From Canna indica (Eukaryota > Streptophyta > Magnoliopsida > Zingiberales > Cannaceae): a DNA stretch of 64,000 bases. The notes below the pieces were generated by a model. It did not search any database. It was not told where the DNA came from and was given only the letters and a program-made list of their open reading frames with translations. The DNA is taken from contig CP136893.1 of NCBI GenBank assembly GCA_034359265.1, forward strand, positions 44,031,501-44,095,500, in the 5' to 3' direction. The position numbers and the translations under genes were made by a program. This document shows positions 1 to 10,685 of the stretch, piece after piece. The first letter of the stretch is position 1. Every line of letters starts with the position of its first letter.

Positions 1-301
1 CATGATAAGAAATTTGATAGGAAAAATATCTCATTCAAGGACACTTATGATCATACATATGTTAAGCATGCTACTCATAAGTATCGTAACCATAGAAGGA
101 AAGAAAGTAAAAAAAATTCATGGATATTATTTTTGTTGTGGTACATATGGACATGCTATTTATGATTGTGCTTTCAAGATGAACCCAAGTAGAGCTAAAA
201 TATTATGGGTACTTAAGTCTACTCATCATCATGGACCCAAAGCTATCTGGGTACCAAAAATATCACGTTCTTTTGTAGGAGAAGATACCACGCAAGAATG
301 A
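1..301 (+). pseudogene. gag C-terminal remnant of a gag-only copia-like element (GAG-0)
   Basis: The reading frame at 2-301 ends in a zinc-knuckle-like block (FCCGTYGHAIYDC) followed by the family signature GPKAIWVPK. The same block recurs in GAG-2 and GAG-3 and, in canonical form, in copia B, so this is the tail of a copia-type Gag (nucleocapsid, which binds genomic RNA in the virus-like particle). The window starts inside the gene, so capsid and the first knuckle are missing. The first Cys of this second knuckle is Tyr, as in the other gag-only copies. No protease follows; the downstream DNA is non-coding like that of the other copies. Identification is by comparison within the window. Confidence 0.75.
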
Positions 302-1300
302 GAAATGTAAGAAATATTGAAGTTGACCTTGGATACAAATTTAGAAATCTCCTTGAGGTATCAACTTCAAATAATGATACCGTAGGTATGGAAAATATGA
401 TTTGTATACTTCATATTACTGTTTTATGTTTCTTTGGTTGGAATGCATAACACATGAAAAATTAAGTTATCATACTTACAAGAGTTAGTTTGGAAATAAT
501 ATTGTTCGAATTTCTGGTCTCCAAGAAGACCTCATGACATATAATGGGTCTTTGCAACTTTTGATTTTGTAGGCTAAGTGTGGCCATTGAGGTTCTCAAC
601 CATAGGAAGGATTTGAGGTCTTGACCTATTTTTTTTTTTAATTCCCACTACTTGGCAAAGTTGATCTTTTGGGAAATTAACCTAAATTCTTTATTTACTC
701 AAGTCTATAAAATTGCTAGTAATAATATTTTCTTGCTACATACAACGAAATTGTTTGCAAGCTTGAATTCATGTTACGAAGAAATCTATCAATTTCAAGA
801 ACATATGCAAAATTGAAAAATGCGTCAAAATGAAGCATGTGTTGCACATGATGAATAAATTCATTAGAACGTAGACTCACTTATTATTTTGCTCATGTTG
901 ATTATATAGATGTATTTAAATGAGAATTCATGAGTATGTAGAAGAATACAAATTAGAAAAGTCCTTAGTAACATGTTGACCCCTTGACCAAAATTGTGCA
1001 CAATCCTTGTTGGAAATTTAGTTTGACTCAAAACTTCTTACAATTGCTTGAAATAATCATATATCGATTTTACAAAAAAAGCATCACCAAATTTTGAGAA
1101 TGTTCGTGGAAATTTAGAAATTTACAAGAATGCCACTACATATTATGGGATTTTTAGAAAAATCTAGAAACCTCCTTTTTGAGTGATTCTTGAGTCCATA
1201 TAATCCTCATCAAATATAGTTTACATGGAAAATGTTTTATAAAATTTTGATAAATATACAATTTACCATCAATTTTTTAAACCACCCTCTATAAAACAAC
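302..1300 (+). mobile_element. non-coding body of GAG-0
   Basis: No pol coding. Positions about 560-640 (GTAGGCTAA-TGTGGCC, then TTCTCAACCATAGGAAGG) match the conserved block downstream of gag in GAG-1, GAG-2 and GAG-3. A hairpin with 5-bp arms GGTCT/AGACC at 516-531 sits where the other copies have GGTCTC/GAGACC. The right edge is approximate; recognisable family sequence fades near 1300. Confidence 0.6.
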
Positions 1301-2091
1301 AAGATTTAACCAAATATATAAATTCCAGTCGCTCGATCTATGATCGACGTAGCGACCAACGTACGAAAACTCATCTGGGCCATCCACTTGGCTAAGTCTT
1401 TTCATCTCAATCCCTTACCTAATCTTCCTAAGACCAAAACTAGGGCTCCTCCACCCTTATCCGCCGACCTTGCGACTAGTTTTGGAGTCTCCTTGGTCTT
1501 CTAGGGGTGAGTTCTTCATACCCTAGCAAGTTCTTCAAGGTTTCTCCTTGTTATTTGTGTAGATACCTCATTTTTTATTTGTTGGTAGTCTCATTCCCAT
1601 ATATTTCATGCATTCATCAAGCTTTTCTTGTGTTTTCACGATTTTTTTTATTCATATGGGTATCTAGAAAAAAGCTAAAATCCATATTTCATCAATTTAG
1701 GAGCCTCATTCCAAAATACTTTCATAAAACCCCTTCTTTGAAAATATTCGAAGTATTCTACTTAGATTTGGGCATCATGTTTATTGCAGGGAAATAAAAA
1801 AGGGGAAGGAAATTTTTTAAAAAGAAAGAAACGAAATTTCTAAAATATTTTTTAAATTTTCTTTGATTTTTTTATTATGTTTTCATATTATCTTGTAATA
1901 TCATTTAGAAACGAAAACATTTGAAGTTTTTTTTAGAAAAAAGGTAATTATTATTTTTGGTTCGAAAAGAGAAGAAAGATATTTCTTTTCTTTTTTTTAA
2001 AAAAGAGGCTTGCACTGATTTTGTTTATCATGATGCATTCTCATTTAATTATTGGTTGCATGCATCATTATGTCTATGATTAGTCATTTAT
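1301..2091. other. unassigned stretch
   Basis: AT-rich, no family I recognise. A 96-residue frame at 1507-1797 is hydrophobic and Phe/Tyr-rich, which AT-rich DNA readily produces, so I do not call it. A donor-like GGTGAGTTC occurs at about 1505. It could be the end of a further LTR or ancient TE debris. Confidence 0.3.
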
Positions 2092-2878
2092 TGTCACGCC
2101 CCAACTCAGGGTACGTGTGACCGACTAGGGTACGTGCCAATACCCCGAAGCCTACCCTATGCACTAACCACTGACTCATAAAACACAACCATACCGACAT
2201 GGGAATCATAAACAAAAGCAATAGTACCAAACTTTATTAGTTATTGAAAACAGTTCAACCAAACCAAGTTTGAAAACATCACAAGGTTTTTAAATAAACA
2301 TCTAAAGGTTTGCAAAGAAACATCTCCATGTTTTACAAAACCAACTCAGTGCATACACAAGACTCTACTCAACCACGACTACGACTATAAAGCTGCCAAC
2401 TACGTGATCTGCACCCACGTCTGCCCTCATGCGCACCATACCACCATGTCATACCTCACTGGTCGGGCTCTACAAAACAACAATAAATAAACCGTGAGTT
2501 CACGAGGAACTCAGTGAGTGGTTCTTTTGAACCTCCACTTAAAACCTCGGCAAGATAACATATACAAGGTATGATACGAATAAGGAATTAAAATATGATC
2601 ACACCACAGAAGTTAATCAGTTTGCCAAGATAGAAGAATGGATGAACCGACCTCTTGAGCCCTTATCCATTTCACTAGCTCGACCGCTAATGGCCTAAAA
2701 ATATATATGGAAGGTTCGGTTCTTCCTTCTACATAACCAGGCCGGTCGGCCTACCGAAAACCAGCCCATAAGGGCCTCTCAATATGAACTTTCATGTCTC
2801 AGATCCGTCGACTAGGATGGCCACTAGCCTCAGGAATCCTCCGGGTTAGGGATAACTAGTCCCACCCAACTCAGGTCT
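2092..2878 (-). mobile_element. Tekay-type LTR, 3' part (minus)
   Basis: Starts TGTCACGCCCCAACTCAGGG, the complement of the ...GTTGGGGCGTGACA end seen at 31865. It keeps the splice-acceptor-like site (complement of TTTTGTAG/AG, intron side ending at 2470) that matches other Tekay LTRs. It stops abruptly at 2878, where a plus-strand LTR begins. Confidence 0.7.
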
Positions 2879-2897
2879 GTAATATCCTAGATATTTA

Positions 2898-2934
<37 letters not shown>

Positions 2935-4155
2935 TTTTGTTGCGTGTGTTTGCTAGTCTAGCGGACTAGTTCGTGGTCGAGCCAAGTTGACTCATGGTCC
3001 GGAGCGAGCTTGCGAGCTCGGGTGAGTATAATATAAATTTATGAAATTATGTTTGAGTGATTGGAATTATTTTTAATTATTGTGGTGTTTGGATAATTAT
3101 GAATTATGCCTATGTGGGTGCATTTAATTAGATGTTTATGATTTAATTGTGTGTTTAATCAAGCTTAAAATAATTTAATTAAGTTATCGGGTTAGCGGGT
3201 TGGTCTTGGCTTAAGTGGATGCGGGTTGGGCTTAGGTTAGAAGGGATAGGGTTGAGGAGGAATTATAAAACCCCCTCCCCTAGGTTGTGGCTCCAAATTT
3301 TGGAGCCACACAATTGTGAGAGGAGGAGCTAGCCAACAGCCCAAGTCGCTAAGCGCCCCTCCTCTTCTTCCCTTGGAGCCACCGCCACCTGCAGTCGAGC
3401 CACCCTCTTTCCATCTCTCTCTCTCTCTCTTTCTCGCCAAGCCGGCAGCTTGGAGTGAGCCGCCGCCTCATCTTCTCCTTTCTTTGGGTTGAGCCGCCGG
3501 GGTTTGGAGTCGGAATCGGAGGCCGTTGATTGGAAATCTTTCTTGGATCTTTTTCCCTTTTCATGTGAGTGGTTTTATCCCTCCTATTCGGGTTTTCTTT
3601 GAATTTTCTTGAAGCCGCCTTGAGGATTCTTGATTTTGATAATGTCCTTTTATGTTCTTGAGATTTTCTGGGTTTCTATGCCATGCTTAGATCTTAAATT
3701 TTGATCTCATATCATGGAATTTATGTTTAAGCGAAGATTTGTGATTTTATAATGAAATCTTGTGAATCTTGAGTGCAAACATCATCTTGGAGTTCTAGAT
3801 GTTCTTGATGCTAAAGAATTTATTTAATTTCCTTGATTCTTGGTTTAGGGATTCTTGATATATATGCTAGTTTTTATTGATTAAAAATTATGAGATTGTA
3901 TGCATGATTGACATGATGACATGAATATGTGATGTTAGAAATTTAGGAATTTAATTCTGCAAAATTCGGATTTTATTTCATGTTGTGATGAAAATTTAGT
4001 TTTCTAAAATTTATGTGATGTTTATTGAATCTAGGCTAATTTTTTATTTCTCTGTTATTATGTGATTAGATATCTGATTATAGTTGTGTAAACTATCGTT
4101 TTGACCAGAAAATATAGTTTGGAAACATAGAACACACTTTGAATAGTAGATTCGG
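2879..4155 (+). mobile_element. Tekay-type LTR, 5' part (plus)
   Basis: Begins TGTAATATCC, like TGTAATACCC at 20195. It contains a TATAAAA core (about 3262), a long hairpin (3287-3309), a GA/CT-rich leader and a donor-like site CAT/GTGAGTGG at 3565. A (TTA)n tract follows the terminus. The right edge is approximate: by about 4160 the sequence reads as minus-strand LTR. Confidence 0.6.
2897..2934 (+). repeat. (TTA)n microsatellite
   Basis: Uninterrupted TTA/ATT trinucleotide run close to the LTR 5' terminus, ending in a short T tract. Likely length-polymorphic. Confidence 0.95.
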
Positions 4156-4159
4156 AGTA

Positions 4160-5550
4160 TACACAGTGCATATCTGCTAATGTCCGGGTGTTGCCCATGT
4201 CCGACCCTCCCCCTCTGGTCGCACTACTAGGATATTGATATCTGCTAACTATCCCTAGGTGTAGAACCTAGTAAGTGTACTTTGTCTCTAGGTTAAATGT
4301 CACCGCTAGGTATCGAAACTATTCTTTCTAGAGTTGTTAGAATTTACCGACTATAGATAAATGCTCGATCTACTATTGTCAACGACACTTGCCAAAAATA
4401 ATTATGAACAACAATTACCATGTGGAAGCCAAATTAAAGAGAATAAATTCCATTAATTAAACCGATAAGGAACATGCAATATACATAGCAACGATTGAAC
4501 ATAATATCTGAAAATTTATGAAACTTTTCCTTTAATTCATATGCAATAACAAACCTATCCATGTATGCATTAGTAAGAACATTTCCATAACCAAGAGAAT
4601 ATAGATCTATAGTTACTAACCACTCCTAAGATGAACAACAATCATATAATATAATTTCAACCTAATACTAAGCATGTAAGTGTGGATCAAGACAACATAA
4701 CATGAAACCTAGCATATTAATCTGAACAGTCCTGACTTTTCCACCCTTGCCCTTGCTCGGCTGACTCAAGCAAGGTAATACCTTTCTCGGCCGAGCCCTC
4801 TAGGAAAAGTGGGCATGTTTGCGACAACAACGCAAGCATCAATCCAAAGATCTAAAATATAACGAACATAAACGATCCATAAGTTGCAAGACGATCGAGG
4901 AAATTGAGAAAAATTTTGGCATGACCTTTCCCCTTTTTCCTCTTCTCGGCTAGCCCATAAAACATAAATAAACCATGATTTAAAACATGAGATCATAGGT
5001 ACATCAATCATTTAGAGTTCCAACACGAGAAAACACGACGATCGACAATAAACTTGTGAAAGAACCCGATTTCAAAACTCCTAGGGTCGGCCACCCGCCT
5101 CCCTTCACAATCACACTAACCACTCACCTTGATCGGATCACAAGGTAACCTCGGTGAAGACGAGCTCTGATTTCCTCAAGCATCGACGCGAACTCAGCAC
5201 CGACAAGATCCTTCTCGCTCCCGCTTCCTCTTGGGCTGCGTGCGGCTCTTTTCTTGAGCCGCACGGATGGCTCGGGTGAGGGGTTTTATTCCCCTCATCA
5301 CTTGACTAAAATGCCCCCTACCACTTACTTACCTCCTCATCCGACTCCACCTAACCCAGATCAAGTTCCGACTCGATCCGCGAACCCAATCTCAACCCAA
5401 CTTGAGTCAACCAATTCCCATCCACCCAACTACCAACAATTGGTTATGATTTAAATTAATTTTTCCTACTATTCGAGGCGATCACGTGACTCGACCCGGC
5501 TAGCTCCCGACTCGATGGGCTGCACCACGAAAAAAATTTATATTATGAAA
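4160..5550 (-). mobile_element. Tekay-type LTR, 5' part (minus)
   Basis: Read on the minus strand, this has the Tekay leader module: the TATA-like core inside an inverted repeat (5277-5297), the GTGCGGCTC/GAGCCGCAC hairpin (5240-5264) and the donor AAG/GTGAGTGG (intron begins at 5127). The terminal TGTAA dinucleotide end is not present on the right, so this copy is truncated. Confidence 0.6.
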
Positions 5551-5555
5551 CACTA

Positions 5556-5957
5556 GGATTATTGGACCGGCAGGTCCCTGGATATTGGATCGATGGGTCC
5601 CTAGACCAGGAAGCTTGTCAGCATCGCCACACTAACAACCGACCCGGGTGGCTTGATTGGATAGTTGGTTAATTACACGAGGTTTATATTCATTATGATA
5701 TTGGATATATGCATTTCGGTTGTCATTAATACTCATGGATGGTTACACTTGATGAATGTTATATCTTGTTGGATTATTGGATATGCTCATTATGATTATT
5801 ATTTATTTGGGTGGATGGTTATGCTTGGTGATATTTATATCTCATGTAAATGATGATTATTGTTGATTATTCCTATTGTGGTTATTGCTATTGTTCAGGT
5901 TAGGCTTCAGGGTTCGTGGCGTATCCTGGCCGATCATACCGGATTTGGGGTGTGACA
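5556..5957 (+). mobile_element. Tekay-type LTR, 3' end (plus)
   Basis: Ends GGGGTGTGACA at 5957, the Tekay LTR terminus, and has an acceptor-like TTGTTCAG at 5891-5898. Probably the other end of the LTR that starts at 2879, but the flanks (AGGTC before 2879, TTAGA after 5957) do not match, so the block has been rearranged. Confidence 0.5.
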
Positions 5958-6341
5958 TTAGAGTTTGAGGTGGGAGAGTACTCTCGGTTAGAAGGCAGAC
6001 TTTCGGGTGTGGAAGTGTCTTCGGTATGAGAGCGTAGACTCTCCGGTGAAAAGGTCATCATTATGAGAAAACAAATTAATCTAATAAATCTAAGTTTGGA
6101 AATCCTAAGCGGGGTTGCTTAGGTAGTGGAGTAGGCATTGGGGCCGAACCACTATAAATCATTTTGTTTGCGTTGTCTTTACTTGTGTTTGCTCAATTAC
6201 CATATTTACTTTGCTTCCGTATTCATCTGGTTCATTTGAGCACTTGCCTAAGTAATCAAGAATTGATTAAAATCATATTTAGGTTAAAATTTAGCAAACA
6301 TACTATTCACCACCCCTCTAGTGTAAGCCGTTCGACTTACA
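5958..6341 (+). mobile_element. GAG-1 5' LTR, 3' remnant
   Basis: Contains the family block GAGGTGGGAGAGTACTCTCGG and ends CTAGTG...TTACA immediately before the PBS, as in GAG-3 (25161) and GAG-4 (60371). The 5' part is lost to the Tekay patchwork on its left. Confidence 0.75.
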
Positions 6342-6343
6342 TT

Positions 6344-6355
6344 TGGTATCAGAGC
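6344..6355 (+). promoter_or_regulatory. primer-binding site, GAG-1
   Basis: TGGTATCAGAGC, complementary to the 3' end of plant initiator-Met tRNA, 2 nt after the LTR. Confidence 0.9.
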
Positions 6356-7189
6356 GAGTTGTAGTTTGAGATTTTACCATCTCTACTACCTCTAGCTTGG
6401 ATCCGAAAATGGCACTAGAGAGTCTAGCATTTGTGTTGGTGAAATGGCCACACTAGAGGGGGGTGAATAGGGTGTTGTCTAATCTATTTGCCTAAATTCC
6501 GTTGTAATCGTTTCTTGAACTACTTAGGCAAATTGCAATTTATTGACTAAATGCGGAAGCAATAATAAAACAGTTAAACACAAACAAAGATAGCAATGCT
6601 AACATAATGAGATTTATAGTGGTTCGGCCCCAATGCCTACTCCACTACCTAAACACCCCGCTTAGGATTTCCAAACCAAACTTTACTAGATTAATTTTGT
6701 TTCCCTTACAACGAGGACTTTGACCCGAAGAGTCTCGTTCTCAACCTAAGGCACTTCCACACCCGGAAGTCTTCGCCTTCTTATCGAGAGCACTCTTCCA
6801 CCTCAACCTAAGGGACAACTCAAGTAATCCTAGTAAACTAAGTTTACAATGGTGGGTTTAAGCCTCAACACCAAGGCAACCACCAAGGCACTCTAGGTTT
6901 ACACAAATTCAAATACAATGAAATAAACACCAAAATACAACAATAATGAGAGCAAATAATAAACAATATAAACTTAGCTCTCAAACAAGATGTCCTAGCT
7001 CCTCTTGATGATTTGAAGATGAATCAAGGTAAGCTCAAAGTCAATCTCAAGGTTTCTAGGCTCAAAGCTAGTGTTCTTTGCAAAGATGGCTCAAGAATTC
7101 TTGTAGAGATGCAAGGAGTGGTTCTTTGAGGCTTAGAAGCATCATTGAAGGCTTGGAAGAGAAGCTTGCAAAATACAACAATAGAGACC

Positions 7190-7300
7190 GCCGAGCGACC
7201 GAAGGCATTCTGCCCGTTCTGGCTAACGTTCGATCGATCAGTCGGTCGACCGAAATGCCTTCTCGTTTGGCTGATCGACCAGTCGATCGACCGAACTTGG
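7190..7300. repeat. GTCGAC/CGATCG palindrome cluster, element F LTR
   Basis: Repeated CGATCGA, GGTCGACCGA and related palindromic hexamers in the LTR. Equivalent clusters occur in the LTRs of GAG-2, GAG-3, GAG-4 and the fragment near 36540. Confidence 0.85.
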
Positions 7301-7663
7301 GCAGGGCAGACTGCTTAGGCTGGTTTTTTCTGCTTGTTTGCTCATTTTTGAGTTTCGTCTTCGCTAAGTCTATTTATATAACATTTCTTAACTTTAAAAC
7401 ATAAATGTTATATAAGGATTACCCCCTATTTGGATTCAATAAAAATATCTAAAAAATTAAAATCCTTAAGAATCAAAATCTAGTTTTTGGGGTCTAGTAC
7501 AAATTTTTGAAAAATGGAAATTTTCTAATCTCCCGGGTCGAATATGGGTATGCTAAAGGCTTCCAAAAATTTCTTAAAAATACCTCGTTATCTAGTTTTT
7601 TTCCAAGGAAGAATTATCATCAAAACCGAGATTAAGACCATGGTTGAAAACCTTAGGCCAACA

Positions 7664-8229
7664 GTCGTGTGCTTGGATGTCGGAGCAATTCTATTTGTGT
7701 CAGACTCCGGAACCTTGGTGGCGCATTTGCGGGTGCAATGCACATTGGTAGACATGTTGTGGGCAGTGCAGGCAGAGGATGCCTTTTGCTCACTTATCGT
7801 GGATCTGGTCAGTAGGGGGGATGCTGATAACGGGTACAGATTGGATTCAGAGGGTGTCCTAAGATTCAAGGATAGAATTATAGTACCAGACATGGCAAAG
7901 GTCCGTAGGCGGGTACTAGAGGTGGCCCACCGTTCCACTTACACTATGCACCAGGGGCCACAAAGATGTACTGGGATCTAAGGCAACACTACTGGTGGAT
8001 AGGGATGAAATGGGAAATGGCAGAGTTCGTATCTAAATATTTGGTCTGCCAGCAAGTAAAGGCCTAACACTTGAGACCCGCAGGGTTGTTACAGAGCCTT
8101 GAGGTGCTAGAATGGAAATGGGAGAAAATTACTATAGACTTTGTTACAAGTTTACCGAGGTCAGGGAAAGGGAACGACTCTATCTAGGTAGTGGTGGACT
8201 GCCTAACCAAATCATCGCATTTCATTTCG
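7664..8229 (+). pseudogene. Tekay integrase fragment inside element F
   Basis: Translation resembles the spacer and zinc-binding N terminus of Ty3/gypsy integrase (LVAHLRVQ, GVLRFKDRIIVPD, later a C-x2-C as LVCQQ), then the start of the catalytic core (motif EWKWEKITIDFVT in another frame). One frameshift near 7970 and one near 8110 break it. It covers the region of integrase that element D has lost (after 35320) and is antisense to the flanking LTRs. Confidence 0.75.
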
Positions 8230-8704
8230 GAGAAAATTACTTCGGGTTTGGTTTTTGGGTTCTTATGCATCATCATGAGGATTTACAACATAAACTAGAC
8301 ACCCTAGACCTAAACTTTAACTTCCCAAAGAATCCCGAGCGTCGACAAGCGTACTTTCCGATTTCTCCGATTTCTTTGATTTTTCCGATTGGGGACATCG
8401 TGCGCTAACCGATATGGAACCTGAAAATAACTCTCCAAGAAATCATTAGTTCCATGTTTGTTATCATCAAAACCGAGATTAATACCAAGGTTGAAAACCT
8501 TAGGCCAATAATTTGGACCACCTATTTTTGATGAGTCCAATTTCGGTGTTTGGAAGAGAAGAATGTATGCATTCTTAAAAACTAAAGTCATTGATGTTTG
8601 GTGCATGCTTAAAAATGAATAAATTCAACTCACCTTAGATATTATTGCTAAAATGATGCATTACTTGTATTGTTCATTCTCTAATAATATACTTGAAAAA
8701 GTTA

Positions 8705-8910
8705 AATATATCCTGAACTTTACACTTTTTCTCAAATTTATCGAAAACATTCATTTCACCAAATTGTATCATGTACTATTGGATTTGTATTAATTTTATC
8801 CTCCCGTTAATTTTCCATCACCTGCCCCGTTAAACGTGTGATGTGGCTTGCATACATGGATCAAAAAATTATTTTTTGTTTCAACCTTTTTTTTTCACAT
8901 GTGCTTGACC
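8705..8910 (+). repeat. left terminal inverted repeat of the Mutator-like element
   Basis: Pairs with the complement of 18440-18646 over about 205 bp, including CACCAAATTGTATCATGTAC and GTGGCTTGCATACATGGAT. It lacks the outer GGGTAATTACC seen on the right arm. Confidence 0.9.
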
Positions 8911-8947
8911 TTTACCCCACAGGGATCCGACTGCCCTCTACATCCTC

Positions 8948-9112
8948 GATCAAGCAGCCAAATCCCTAAATCCCTAACAACTCCCCATAGCCCTAAATCC
9001 CCGACGAAGCAGTTACCCAAACACTAAATCCCCAATGAAGCAGCTCCCCAAGCCCTAAATCCTTAACGAACTAGCTCCCCAAAGCCCCAATTCCCCGACA
9101 AAGCGTATCCTC
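8948..9112 (+). repeat. imperfect tandem repeats of about 30-33 bp in the Mutator left arm
   Basis: Variants of AGCAGCTCCCCAAGCCCTAAA-TCC-C-A-CGA recur about five times. Two shorter duplications follow: AGCTTGGTTTGGTGCTCT (9133 and 9169 areas) and TGTAAGATCCTTTC (9185 and 9237 areas). Subterminal repeats are common in Mutator elements. Confidence 0.7.
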
Positions 9113-9320
9113 AAATCCCTAAATCGCCGACAGCTTGGTTTGGTGCTCTGGTCCTCTATCACCGGTAGCTTGGTTTGGTGCTCTTGTAAGATCCTTTCTT
9201 TTGTGTCTCTCTTATTTAGGAGTGGTCTTAGGTGTTGTAAGATCCTTTCCTTTCTATTGGTCACTGATAATAGTCCAACCATATCCGTGTGTAATTTGAA
9301 GCTTCTTGGCCCAAGGGTTT

Positions 9321-10671
9321 TATTGGTGAAATGGCCACACTAGAAGGGGGGTGAGTAGTTTGTTATCTAAATCTTTCGCCTAATTCTGATTTTAATCATT
9401 TACTTGCTTACTTAGGCAAGTTGCAATTTATCAACTAAATGCGGAAGCAATAATAAAGCAATTTAGCACGCACAAAGATACCAATGCTAACACAATGATT
9501 TATAGTGGTTTGGCCCCAATCCCTACTCCACTACCTAAGCACCCCACTTAGGATTTCCAAACTAGTTTAACTAGATTAATTAGTTTCCTTACAATAAGGA
9601 CTTTACACTGGAAAGTCTCTACTCTCAAACCGGAGGTACTTCCACACCCGGAAGTATCCCGCCTTTCTACTAAGAGCACTCTCCCACCTCAACCTAAGGA
9701 CAACTCAACTAATCCTAGTAAACTACATTTACAATGGTAGGTTTAAGCCTCAACACCAAGGCAACCACCAACTCAATCAACCTAGCACTCTAGGTTTACA
9801 CAAATTCAAATACAATGAAAATAACCAAGAAAATACAATAACAATTGGAGCAATAAACAAATCAAACTATACTTAGCTCCAAAAGAAACTCCCTAGTCCT
9901 CTTGATGCCTTGAGAAGATGAATCTTTAAGGTTCAAAGGCAAGATCAAGGTTTTATCATGGAAACTAGGGATTGCAAAGAGATGGCTCAAGAAATCCTTT
10001 AGAGATGATCAAATATGGCTCAATGGAAGCTTGGATGCATCATGGAAGGCTTGGAAGAGAGTTTGGGGTGGGTATTTATAACCCCCAAATGAAATGGCTC
10101 GTCAACGGGCGTATTTTTGCCCGTTGCCGACGCCCGATCGCTCGCTGGTCGATCGTTGGTCTATCGATGGATCGACTGCCCAAGCGATCGCGACATGCTG
10201 CCGCTTTTGGGTGCACTTCGGTCGATCGATCGGTTGACTGAATTGGCTACTGCCAATTTTTTGTCGCATTCGGTCGACCGAATTACCTTCTGCTCGATTT
10301 CCTCTTTTGTCGGTCGACCAGTCAGTCGATTGAATCTGGGCAGGGTAATTTTCTTGTGTATTATTTCTTGCGCTCTTCATTTTCGGGTTCCGGCGTCCAA
10401 CGTGCGTCAACTTGGAGAGCTTTCCATATGTTCTTTAGACTCGTCCAAGGCATCTTTCGTGCACATGTTGAACTTCGAGAGTTTTCCACGATGAACCTGA
10501 ACGCGTCTATCAATGTCCTTCCCATTTTCTGATTTCTCTGATATTTCCGATCGAGGATATCGAGCGCTAACCGATATGGAACCTAAAAGAATTTCTTAAT
10601 GAAACATTATTTCCATGTATGTTATCATCAAAATCGAGATTAAGACCAAGGTTAAAAACCTTAAGCCAACA
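9321..10671 (-). mobile_element. GAG-2 3' LTR
   Basis: TATTGGTGAAATGG...TTAAGCCAACA. Its TATA box (complement of TATTTATA) is at 10073-10080 inside the inverted repeat GGGT/ACCC. Near-identical to the other LTR over long stretches, including the start of a meaningless shared frame (9972 and 15230). Confidence 0.9.
10125..10340. repeat. GTCGAC/CGATCG palindrome cluster, GAG-2 3' LTR
   Basis: Many CGATCG, GGTCGACC and variants, placed just upstream (in minus-strand sense) of the TATA box at about 10076. Confidence 0.85.
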
Positions 10672-10685
10672 ATCTCCCCCTTTTT
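10672..10685 (-). promoter_or_regulatory. polypurine tract, GAG-2
   Basis: On the minus strand AAAAAGGGGGAGAT abuts the 3' LTR: the plus-strand priming site for reverse transcription. Identical in type to 29452-29465 in GAG-3. Confidence 0.9.

Larger units (their letters stand above)
6434..8510 (-). mobile_element. element F: chimera of gag-only LTR and Tekay integrase fragment
   Basis: A complete minus-strand LTR (6434-7663, TGTTGGTG...CCAACA, 1230 bp) is followed directly by Tekay integrase DNA (7664 to about 8229), then by the last 280 bp or so of a second LTR (about 8230-8510, ending CCAATA). The 5-bp TSD ATTTG (6429-6433 and 8511-8515) brackets the whole. No PBS, PPT or gag survives inside. 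Either the element moved as a chimera or a Tekay insertion plus deletion replaced its interior; the single TSD does not separate these. Confidence 0.75.
6409..8704 (+). pseudogene. GAG-1 gag, N-terminal part (split by element F)
   Basis: The Gag start (MALESLAF) lies at 6409-6433 and resumes at 8511 after element F, in the same frame once one ATTTG copy is discounted. The second piece reads as the copia Gag N terminus (motif FDESNFGVWKRRM), which recurs in GAG-4. A TAA at about 8621 and the Mutator insertion at 8705 break it. The reading continues at 18656. Gag builds the virus-like particle. Confidence 0.75.

Noticed and set aside
5254..5454. Pro/Thr-rich 66-residue frame
   Set aside because: Antisense to the Tekay leader; it covers the TATA inverted repeat and has no start context or homolog I recognise.
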